Source: Bacteroidia bacterium
GTDB lineage: Bacteria > Bacteroidota > Bacteroidia > Bacteroidales > Prolixibacteraceae
Assembly: GCA_025358395.1 (NCBI GenBank)
Contig: JANYJT010000123.1
Span: 1 to 16,116 of the forward strand
Length of the DNA: 16,116 nucleotides
Reading direction: 5' to 3'
The translations under genes were made by a program, and so were the position numbers. The notes beneath the pieces were generated by a model. It saw only the letters and a list, made by a program, of their open reading frames with translations. It was not told where the DNA came from and did not search any database. Within the stretch, counting starts at the first letter, position 1. Each line of letters opens with the position of its first letter. Positions 6,684 to 13,011 of the stretch are shown here, piece after piece.

Positions 6684-7420
6684 GGGAGTTCAAGGCTGAT
6701 CTCCATATCCATACAGTCCTCTCGGCCTGTGCAAATCTGGAAATGAGTCCTTCGAGAATTGTCGGTATGGCAAAAGAAAGAAGCATTGATTTGATCGGTA
6801 TCACTGACCATAATTCGACCTTGCAATGCAAACTGGTCAAAGAGTTGGCTGAAGAGCAAGGTTTATCTGTGTTGTTGGGTGCGGAAGTAACCACCCGGGA
6901 GGAGGTTCACTGCCTGGCCTATTTTGAAGATCTTAAAACGCTCGGACAGTTTCAGGGTTACCTGGATAGCCACCTGCCATGGATTCCTTTTCAACCTGAA
7001 AATTTCGGATATCAGGTTTTGGTCGACAACGATGAAAAAATCATCAGAATGATAGAAGGGTACCTAAATGTGGCGCTGGACCAAAGCATAGACCAGGTAG
7101 AACAGGAGGTTCATCGGTTGGGCGGACTATTTGTGCCTGCCCATATTGAAAGGCCGATGTTCGGATTATTCAATCAGCTTGGATTCCTTCCCTGGGGTCT
7201 TGAATGCGATGCCATGGGGATTATGAGGCATAGTACAGAGATGGATATAAGGGAAAAATTCAATATTTCTGCGGATATACCTGTATTAAAATCCTCTGAT
7301 GCGCATTCACTTGCATCCATTGGTTCTGGATATACCTTGTTCGAGGTCAATGATTTATCCTTTGCAGAAATTATAAAGGCCTTGAGAGGCATCGAAGGAA
7401 GGAATACAAGAACGGTATGA
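6680..7420 (+). CDS. PHP-domain metal-dependent phosphoesterase
   Basis: A 246-residue PHP-fold protein with all four metal-binding motifs intact: ADLHIHT (His9, His11), GITDHN (Asp43, His44), GAEVTT with Glu69 followed by EVHCLAYF (His77), PAHIERP (His155) and SSDAHS (Asp207, His209). Stand-alone PHP proteins hydrolyse phosphoesters, for example small nucleotides or the ends of nucleic acids, using a trinuclear metal site; the substrate here is not predictable. It is joined by ATGA overlaps to the DRTGG gene before and the GHKL ATPase gene after. PHP genes are, as I recall, regular neighbours of [FeFe] hydrogenase operons in clostridia, so a role tied to this module is likely, such as turning over a signalling nucleotide (inference). 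Confidence 0.88.
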   Translation: MREFKADLHIHTVLSACANLEMSPSRIVGMAKERSIDLIGITDHNSTLQCKLVKELAEEQGLSVLLGAEVTTREEVHCLAYFEDLKTLGQFQGYLDSHLPWIPFQPENFGYQVLVDNDEKIIRMIEGYLNVALDQSIDQVEQEVHRLGGLFVPAHIERPMFGLFNQLGFLPWGLECDAMGIMRHSTEMDIREKFNISADIPVLKSSDAHSLASIGSGYTLFEVNDLSFAEIIKALRGIEGRNTRTV

Positions 7421-7965
7421 AAAACATTGCTTTACACATACTTGATCTTGTAGAAAATTCTGCTCGTGCAGAGGCGAAGTCCGTCGAGATAGCCATCTTC
7501 GAGGATGCCAAAAATGATCGTTATCAGCTTTTCATCAAAGACAATGGATCTGGGATGAATGAAGAGATTCTTCAAAAGGCCATCGACCCGTTTTTCACCT
7601 CCCGGACATCCCGAAAAGTAGGACTGGGATTACCGCTGATTAAAATGAATGCTGAACGCGCAGGTGGTAGCTTTTCGCTCGATTCCGTGCCCGGAAGAGG
7701 AACCAGGCTGGAGGCCTCATTTAAGTTGAGCCACGCCGACCGTTTGCCTCTGGGCGAAATTGGCGATGTTCTGGTACTGTTGACAACGGGTCTTCCTGAA
7801 CTGCACCTGGTGTATGAACATAAAACGCCATTCGGCTCTTACCAATTCGACACGAAGGAGATCCGGGACATCATAGGATACTCTCAAGATAACAACCAGG
7901 AAATAAGAAGATTTCTAAGGGACATGGTTGCAGAAAACTTAAGGGAAATACAAGCGGAAGAGTAA
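7417..7965 (+). CDS. GHKL ATPase-domain protein (histidine-kinase-like, no phosphoacceptor domain)
   Basis: A 182-residue protein. Residues 1-105 form a HATPase_c domain starting almost at the N-terminus: N-box HILDLVENSARA (Asp10, Asn14), G1 box DNGSGM (Asp42), F-box PFFTSRTSRK and G2 GLGLPL (69-74), then GRGT. There is no dimerisation/histidine domain, sensor or membrane segment, so it is not an ordinary histidine kinase. The C-terminal part (106-182) contains GDVLVLLTTGLPELHLVYEH and a charged helical end; I do not recognise it. This family is, from memory, often found next to hydrogenase ferredoxin genes in fermentative anaerobes. ATGA overlap couples it to the PHP gene. A 77-nt gap with no clear terminator but a short repeated AAGGATA separates it from the ferredoxin gene. 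Confidence 0.84.
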   Translation: MKNIALHILDLVENSARAEAKSVEIAIFEDAKNDRYQLFIKDNGSGMNEEILQKAIDPFFTSRTSRKVGLGLPLIKMNAERAGGSFSLDSVPGRGTRLEASFKLSHADRLPLGEIGDVLVLLTTGLPELHLVYEHKTPFGSYQFDTKEIRDIIGYSQDNNQEIRRFLRDMVAENLREIQAEE

Positions 7966-8042
7966 AACAAGTAAAAAGGATAAAGGATAAAGTAAAGAAC
8001 GTACTTATTGAAGTTAAATACATCATTCATAATTCATTGCAT

Positions 8043-8438
8043 ATGAACAAAATCAAATCCCTCGACGACCTTCGGCAATTAAGAGAAGGCATGCAAGCGA
8101 AAATTAAGCTTCGCGAAAATGGCAACAATGCTGAAAATATTGTCCGGATCAAAGTTGCCATGTCGACGTGTGGCATCGCTTCCGGAGCCAAAGAGATCAT
8201 GAATTTCCTGATGGATGAGCTTGAACAGCAGTCCATTGAAGCAGTTGTTACCCAAACCGGCTGCATGGGTTATTGTTATGCGGAACCTACTATAGAGGTA
8301 AAAGTACCCGGGAAAGAACCCATCGTCTTTGGCGATGTGGATAAATTCAGGGCTACCGAAATTATTGAGAAATACATTATTCACAATGAATTGGTAGATG
8401 GCATTTTGCCAGTAAACTACCGGACAATAGACAATTAA
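8043..8438 (+). CDS. thioredoxin-fold [2Fe-2S] ferredoxin-like protein of the hydrogenase operon
   Basis: 131 residues from the ATG at 8043; a TTG two codons earlier is less likely. Residues 34-115 look like the thioredoxin-fold ferredoxin domain also seen at the N-terminus of HydB and in HydC. Three cysteines are visible, Cys43 (STCGIASGAKE) and Cys74/Cys78 (TGCMGYCYAEP). The fourth ligand of the usual CxxxxC pair is absent (position 48 is Gly), so it may bind an unusual or incomplete cluster or none. The family is commonly annotated as a (2Fe-2S) ferredoxin and lies beside hydB in many anaerobes; this may be the HydD-type accessory protein. The first 33 residues are a charged helical extension. 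It begins the hydrogenase structural block and is 18 nt upstream of hydB. Confidence 0.8.
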   Translation: MNKIKSLDDLRQLREGMQAKIKLRENGNNAENIVRIKVAMSTCGIASGAKEIMNFLMDELEQQSIEAVVTQTGCMGYCYAEPTIEVKVPGKEPIVFGDVDKFRATEIIEKYIIHNELVDGILPVNYRTIDN

Positions 8439-8456
8439 ACAATTTCATCAACTGTT

Positions 8457-10250
8457 ATGGCTGATTATAAAATGCACCTCCTGGTATGTGGAGGAACCGG
8501 TTGCAAAGCATCAGAAAGTGAACAGATCAGGGACAATTTGTTGGCTGAGGTCGAAAAGCACGATTTGAACGATGAGGTTCAGGTTGTCATGACCGGATGT
8601 TTTGGATTCTGTGAAAAGGGACCCATCGTCAAAGTCCTTCCGGATAATACCTTCTACGTTCAGGTAAAGCCGGAAGATGCCGTCGAAATTGTAGCGGAAC
8701 ATCTTGTCAAAGGGCGTCAGGTTACTCACCTGCTCTACCTGGATCCTGAAACCGACAAGCCGGTCAGCGAATCCGGTCAGATGGAATTCTACAAAAAACA
8801 GGTGCGCATAGCCCTGCGGAATTGCGGCGTCATCAATCCTGAAAATATAGATGAATACATTGCCCGTGACGGATATGCCGCTTTGGCTGACTGTCTGAGC
8901 AGGAAGACTCCGCAGGAGGTGATCGATGAGATTAAACTTTCCGGTCAACGCGGCAGAGGCGGCGGCGGCTTTCCAACAGGCTTCAAGTGGGAGATCACTT
9001 CCAAATCTGTTGCCGACCAGAAATATGTTGTTTGCAATGCAGATGAAGGAGACCCCGGAGCCTTCATGGATCGCTCCATTCTCGAGGGTGATCCTCATTC
9101 AGTCATCGAGGCGATGGCTATCTGCGGGTATTGTACCGGATCATCAAAAGGTTTGGTATATATCCGCGCCGAATATCCGCTTGCTATTCAACGACTTAAA
9201 ACAGCAATCAACCAGGCACGCGAATACGGATTGCTAGGAGAAGAGATCTTTGGAACCCCATTTTCCTTTGATATCACGCTTCGGTATGGCGCCGGGGCAT
9301 TTGTCTGCGGCGAGGAGACAGCATTGATTCACTCCATGGAAGGATTACGTGGCGAACCAACTTTTAAACCACCTTTCCCCTCCGAATCAGGGTATCTGGG
9401 CAAACCTACTACCGTGAATAATGTAGAGACACTTGCCAGTATTCCGGTGATCATCAACAAAGGAGCATCCTTTTACAACAGCATTGGAACCGAAAAATCA
9501 AAAGGAACCAAAGTTTTTGCCCTGGCAGGGAAAATCAACAACGTCGGACTGATTGAAGTGCCGATGGGTACTACCCTTCGCGAAGTTATTTTCGACATTG
9601 GCGGAGGCATCAAGGGAGGCAAAAAATTTAAGGCTGTTCAGACCGGCGGACCTTCAGGAGGTTGTCTGACCAACTCTTTCCTGGATACACCGATCGATTA
9701 TGACAACCTGATATCGGCTGGTTCCATGATGGGATCCGGAGGTATGATTGTCATGGACGAAGACGATTGCATGGTCTCGATTGCGAAGTTCTACCTCGAA
9801 TTCACCCTCGATGAGTCGTGCGGAAAATGCACGCCCTGCCGAATCGGCAACAAACGTCTATTCGAGATTCTGGAAAAAATCACCAAAGGACTTGGAACTG
9901 AAGAGGATCTCACCAGACTTCGCTCGCTTTGCAAAGTGATCAAAGACACCTCCCTCTGCGGACTAGGCCAAACCTCTCCAAATCCGATTCTCTCGACACT
10001 CGACAATTTCTACGATGAATATCTTGCACACGTCAGGGATCATAAATGTCCGGCAGGACAGTGCAAGTCGCTGGTTAAATACAGCATCGAAAACGAAAAA
10101 TGCACAGGGTGTACCCTCTGCTTCAGAAATTGTCCGGTTGGGGCCATCACGGGAGAAAAAAGGTCTCCTCATTTCATCGACAATGCAATTTGTATCAAAT
10201 GTGGGGTATGTTATGACAAATGCAAATTTGATGCAGTAAGCGTCTCTTAA
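8457..10250 (+). CDS. hydB: trimeric [FeFe] hydrogenase subunit HydB (NuoF-like, NAD(H)/FMN-binding)
   Basis: 597 residues. The N-terminus is a thioredoxin-fold [2Fe-2S] domain (Cys11, Cys16, Cys48, Cys52). The NuoF core follows, with the FMN-binding GRGGGGFPTGFKWE and NADEGDPGAFMDRS, then GAGAFVCGEETALIHSMEG, and SCGKCTPCRIG (from Cys455) with the later SLCGLGQ cysteine for a 4Fe-4S cluster. Two further 4Fe-4S motifs close the protein (from Cys549, KCTGCTLCFRNCP and CIKCGVCYDKCK). This domain order is that of HydB of NAD-dependent hydrogenases and not of complex I NuoF, which lacks both end domains. HydB is the site where NAD(H) exchanges electrons with the iron-sulfur chain, and it is thought to house the flavin-based bifurcation site. 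It is 11 nt upstream of hydA. Confidence 0.96.
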   Translation: MADYKMHLLVCGGTGCKASESEQIRDNLLAEVEKHDLNDEVQVVMTGCFGFCEKGPIVKVLPDNTFYVQVKPEDAVEIVAEHLVKGRQVTHLLYLDPETDKPVSESGQMEFYKKQVRIALRNCGVINPENIDEYIARDGYAALADCLSRKTPQEVIDEIKLSGQRGRGGGGFPTGFKWEITSKSVADQKYVVCNADEGDPGAFMDRSILEGDPHSVIEAMAICGYCTGSSKGLVYIRAEYPLAIQRLKTAINQAREYGLLGEEIFGTPFSFDITLRYGAGAFVCGEETALIHSMEGLRGEPTFKPPFPSESGYLGKPTTVNNVETLASIPVIINKGASFYNSIGTEKSKGTKVFALAGKINNVGLIEVPMGTTLREVIFDIGGGIKGGKKFKAVQTGGPSGGCLTNSFLDTPIDYDNLISAGSMMGSGGMIVMDEDDCMVSIAKFYLEFTLDESCGKCTPCRIGNKRLFEILEKITKGLGTEEDLTRLRSLCKVIKDTSLCGLGQTSPNPILSTLDNFYDEYLAHVRDHKCPAGQCKSLVKYSIENEKCTGCTLCFRNCPVGAITGEKRSPHFIDNAICIKCGVCYDKCKFDAVSVS

Positions 10251-10261
10251 AAATTTCAATT

Positions 10262-12022
10262 ATGGATATGATCAATCTTACAATAGACAATAGAACCGTC
10301 ACAGTCGAGAAGGGGACATCAGTTCTCCAGGCTGCAGCCAGGATAGGGATAAAAATCCCCTCCCTCTGCTACATGAAGCTGGAGGACCTCAATATAGAAA
10401 ACAAACCCGGAGGATGCAGGGTATGCGTGGTCGAAGTAGAAGGACGTAGAAACCTCGCACCTGCCTGTTGCACAGACGTTGCCGAAGGAATGGTGGTGAA
10501 AACCCACTCCATGAGAGCCATCCATGCACGACGCACCGTCGTTGAACTCATTCTTTCAGACCACCCGACAGACTGCCTGAAGTGTGCCAAAGCCGGAAAC
10601 TGCGACCTGCAGAGTATGGCGCAGCATCTGGGCATCAGAGAGATACATTTCGAAGGAGAAAAATCTACTTTCCGCGAAGATACTTCTCCTGCCATTATCC
10701 GGGAACTGGACAAATGCATCAGGTGCCGCAGATGCGAAATGATGTGCAATGACATACAGTCTGTCGGAGCGCTTTCAGCCATCAACAGGGGTTTCAACGC
10801 GGTGATTTCTCCTGCTTTTGAGATGAACCTCGACCACTCCGTCTGCACCTATTGCGGACAGTGCGTGGCTGTTTGTCCTACCGGTGCTCTCACGGAGAAA
10901 GACAATACTGGCGCCGTCATCAGGGCGTTGTCAAATCCGGAGAAAACGGTGATCGTTCAGACTGCACCAGCCGTTCGTGCTGCCCTTGGCGAAGAGTTCG
11001 GCGATGAGCCTGGCACCCTGGTCACCGGCAAAATGGCCGCCGCCCTGCGCCGCCTTGGGTTCAATTACGTCTTCGATACTGACTTTGCTGCCGACCTGAC
11101 CATTATGGAAGAAGGAACAGAATTGCTCAACAGGCTGACTGCTTTCCTTGGCGGAGATAAAGAGGTAAAACTTCCGATGCTTACCTCGTGCTGTCCTGCC
11201 TGGGTGAAATTTTTCGAGCATCAGTTTCCGGATCTGAAAGATATTCCTTCTAGCGCGAGGTCTCCGCAACAGATGTTCGGCTCTATTGCCAAAACTTATT
11301 TTGCCGACAAAATCGGCATCAACCGAAAAGATCTGGTGGTGGTTTCCATCATGCCTTGTGTCGCCAAAAAATACGAATGCAGCCGCGAAGAGTTCTCCGT
11401 CAACGGCAATCCGGATGTAGACTTTGCACTCACCACCCGTGAGCTGGCACAACTGATCAATCTGGCCAATATTGATTTTAAATCACTTCCGGATGAGGAA
11501 TTCGACCATCCGATGGGTGAATCTACAGGCGCCGGAGTTATTTTCGGTACTACCGGAGGAGTGATCGAAGCAGCTGTTCGTACGGCCTATGAAGTATTTA
11601 CCGGCAAAAAATTAGCTCGTCTGGATTTCACCGAACTTAGGGGAATGGAGGGTCTTAGACACGCGACGATCGACTTCGACGGCTTACCCATCAACATTGG
11701 AATCGCCCATGGACTGGGCAATGCAAGGAAGTTGCTGGAGGATATTCAGCAGGGCAAGAGCCAGTTTCATGCCATCGAAATCATGTCATGCCCGGGCGGA
11801 TGCATCGGTGGCGGCGGACAACCTTACCACCATGGGGATGCAGAGATCCTGAAAAAACGCCAGATGGCTCTTTACCGTGAAGATGCAGGAAAACCGGTCC
11901 GAAAATCGCATGAAAATCCTTACATCACAAAATTGTACGAAGAGTTTTTGGATGCTCCGATGAGTGAAAAGGCGCACCATCTGTTGCACACCGAATATTT
12001 CGACCGCAGTAGAGACGCATAA
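10262..12022 (+). CDS. hydA: trimeric [FeFe] hydrogenase catalytic subunit HydA
   Basis: 586 residues holding the H-cluster. In order: a plant-type [2Fe-2S] domain (Cys36, Cys52, Cys55, Cys69 or 70), a His-Cys 4Fe-4S motif (His101, Cys105, Cys108, Cys114), two ferredoxin-type 4Fe-4S motifs (Cys152-162 and Cys195-205), and the hydrogenase domain with TSCCPAW (308-314, proton-relay Cys310), MPCVAKKYE (364-372) and EIMSCPGGCIGGGGQP (506-521). A small-subunit-like C-terminal region follows. All H-cluster ligands and second-sphere residues are intact, in contrast to the sensor homologue at 4982. With HydB and HydC it should couple NADH plus reduced ferredoxin to H2 (group A3-like). It lacks the extra C-terminal [2Fe-2S] domain of the Thermotoga enzyme. 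The last residues SRDA and the TAA stop are coded by the first palindrome of the repeat array that starts at 12009. Confidence 0.96.
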   Translation: MDMINLTIDNRTVTVEKGTSVLQAAARIGIKIPSLCYMKLEDLNIENKPGGCRVCVVEVEGRRNLAPACCTDVAEGMVVKTHSMRAIHARRTVVELILSDHPTDCLKCAKAGNCDLQSMAQHLGIREIHFEGEKSTFREDTSPAIIRELDKCIRCRRCEMMCNDIQSVGALSAINRGFNAVISPAFEMNLDHSVCTYCGQCVAVCPTGALTEKDNTGAVIRALSNPEKTVIVQTAPAVRAALGEEFGDEPGTLVTGKMAAALRRLGFNYVFDTDFAADLTIMEEGTELLNRLTAFLGGDKEVKLPMLTSCCPAWVKFFEHQFPDLKDIPSSARSPQQMFGSIAKTYFADKIGINRKDLVVVSIMPCVAKKYECSREEFSVNGNPDVDFALTTRELAQLINLANIDFKSLPDEEFDHPMGESTGAGVIFGTTGGVIEAAVRTAYEVFTGKKLARLDFTELRGMEGLRHATIDFDGLPINIGIAHGLGNARKLLEDIQQGKSQFHAIEIMSCPGGCIGGGGQPYHHGDAEILKKRQMALYREDAGKPVRKSHENPYITKLYEEFLDAPMSEKAHHLLHTEYFDRSRDA

Positions 12023-12216
12023 TTATGCGTCTTTACAAGCACATCAGCAGATATAGGCGTATCATCAGGTAGAGACGCACAATTATGCGTCTTTACAAGC
12101 ACATCAGCAGATATAGGCGTATCATCAGGTAGAGACGCATAATTATGCGTCTTTACAAGCACATCAGCAGATATAGGCGTATCATCAGGTAGAGACGCAT
12201 AATTATGCGTCTTTAC
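12009..12216. repeat. 60-bp-period tandem array: four 28-nt palindromes with three identical 32-nt spacers
   Basis: Palindromes lie at 12009-12036, 12069-12096, 12129-12156 and 12189-12216, each GTAGAGACGC...GCGTCTTTAC around the 20-bp core AGACGCATAATTATGCGTCT. The spacers (12037-12068, 12097-12128, 12157-12188) are identical to one another. Copy 2 has one change in the core (C at 12080). In RNA each copy would form a stable hairpin between the hydA and hydC coding regions. The first copy overlaps the last codons of hydA. GTAGAGACGC palindromes are, from memory, widespread intergenic repeats in Bacteroidetes and cyanobacteria. Confidence 0.93.
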
Positions 12217-12275
12217 GAACCCATCACAACATGACCAATAATTTGATACAAAATATATAATTAAAGATTTTTACC

Positions 12276-12785
12276 ATGCCAAAAATAAAGTTATCCCAAA
12301 GAACCATTGAAATAGTCAAGGAGATCTGTTCCTCTTTCGACAACAATGAAGGAGAACTGATCAATGTCCTTCACGAAGCCCAGCACAAACTAGGCTATCT
12401 CCCTGCCGAAGTGCAGGAACACATTGCCCATGAGCTCAATATGTCTGTTGCAAAAGTATATGGAGTCGTAACTTTTTACTCCTTTTTCAACATGCTGCCA
12501 CAGGGCGAGTTTCCGATCTCCGTTTGCATGGGCACCGCCTGTTATGTTCGTGGGGCCGAACAGATCCTTCTCGAAATAAAAAGGCAGCTCAATATTGAGG
12601 TCGGTCAGTCGACCCCTGATGGGAAATTCTCCCTCAATTGCCTGCGGTGTGTCGGAGCCTGCGGGCTTGCACCGGTAGTGATGGTTGGCGAAAAGGTGTA
12701 TGGACGGGTTGCGCCGCAGCAAGTCAGAAAGATCATCGCCGAATACCAGGAGGGGTGCGCGAAGCCAGAGAAGCATGAGATGTGA
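12276..12785 (+). CDS. hydC: trimeric [FeFe] hydrogenase subunit HydC (NuoE-like [2Fe-2S] protein)
   Basis: 169 residues matching the NuoE family: an N-terminal helical part (INVLHEAQHKLGYLPAEV, then VYGVVTFYSFF) and a thioredoxin-fold [2Fe-2S] domain with Cys84 and Cys89 (CMGTACYVRGA) and Cys125 and Cys129 (RCVGACGLAP), all four ligands present. In trimeric hydrogenases it binds HydB and completes the NADH module. Complex I NuoE is the alternative, but no other complex I gene is near and hydB/hydA lie directly upstream. It sits 253 nt after hydA, behind the palindrome array, while hydB and hydA are 11 nt apart; in Thermotoga the order is hydC-hydB-hydA. A TAATTTG (12239-12245, one base short of the -7 consensus) hints that it might have its own promoter, but weakly. 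A repeat cluster begins three bases after its stop. Confidence 0.94.
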   Translation: MPKIKLSQRTIEIVKEICSSFDNNEGELINVLHEAQHKLGYLPAEVQEHIAHELNMSVAKVYGVVTFYSFFNMLPQGEFPISVCMGTACYVRGAEQILLEIKRQLNIEVGQSTPDGKFSLNCLRCVGACGLAPVVMVGEKVYGRVAPQQVRKIIAEYQEGCAKPEKHEM

Positions 12786-12788
12786 AGA

Positions 12789-12919
12789 AGTACTTAAAGT
12801 ACTTAAAGTTTGGAGTAATTAAAGTGTGGACTCCCATGATTGGAGTCGAAAATCTCCCTCACTTTAAGTACTCCAAGTACTCTAAGTATTCTAAGTACTC
12901 CAAGTACTCCAAGTACTCT
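12789..12919. repeat. 9-bp tandem repeats in opposite orientations forming an imperfect hairpin; probable terminator of the hyd operon
   Basis: The left part has two AGTACTTAA units (12789-12806), then TTTGGAGTAATTAAAGTG (12809-12826). The right part begins with its inverse CACTTTAAGTACTCCAAG (12860-12877), matching at 16 of 18 bases, and runs into six 9-bp units AAGTACTCC/AAGTACTCT/AAGTATTCT (12866-12919). Within the loop a second hairpin GACTCC...GGAGTC lies at 12829-12834 and 12842-12847. The family is the same as the repeat at 4931-4962. A TTTTGG follows at the right end. Confidence 0.85.
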
Positions 12920-12949
12920 TTTGGGGGTATGACGAACTTCATATTTTAA
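12920..12949 (+). promoter_or_regulatory. weak candidate promoter for tryptophanase
   Basis: TTTG (12920-12923) and TATTTTAA (12942-12949) are 18 bp apart, resembling the Bacteroidetes -33/-7 pair, but the -7 box has two mismatches to TAnnTTTG. No TnaC-like leader peptide with a conserved tryptophan is evident in the 226 nt before tnaA. Confidence 0.2.
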
Positions 12950-12960
12950 TTTACCTCAAA

Positions 12961-13008
12961 TGCCTAACTTTAGGCACTCTAGTTCACTTTAGTCACTTTA
13001 GTCACTTT
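12961..13008. repeat. small palindrome plus AGTCACTTT repeats directly before tnaA
   Basis: TGCCTAACTTTAGGCA (12961-12976) has 7-bp arms around two bases. It is followed by AGTTCACTTT (981 onward, i.e. 12981-12990) and two exact AGTCACTTT units (12991-12999, 13000-13008), ending three bases before the tnaA ATG. In the mRNA leader these could affect translation start; otherwise they are one more short-unit intergenic repeat. Confidence 0.7.
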
Positions 13009-13011
13009 CCT

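Noticed and set aside
7417..7965. Ordinary two-component histidine kinase
   Set aside because: The ATPase domain starts at the N-terminus; there is no phosphoacceptor histidine domain and no response regulator nearby.
7966..8042. Rex operator before the hydrogenase genes
   Set aside because: No TTGTnnnn...nnnnACAA-type inverted repeat was found in this gap or in the divergent region at 3905-4158.
11920..12162. Minus-strand open frame coding for 20-residue repeats
   Set aside because: It is only the translation of the 60-bp tandem array, whose period is a multiple of three, and it runs into the antisense of hydA.
12009..12216. CRISPR array
   Set aside because: Repeat and spacer lengths fit, but the three spacers are identical, the repeat core is a full palindrome seen as a common intergenic repeat, and no cas genes are present.
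8457..12785. Complex I (NuoEF) genes
   Set aside because: The NuoF-like protein has the extra N-terminal thioredoxin-fold domain and C-terminal ferredoxin domain of HydB, and the adjacent protein has a full H-cluster; no membrane subunits are present.
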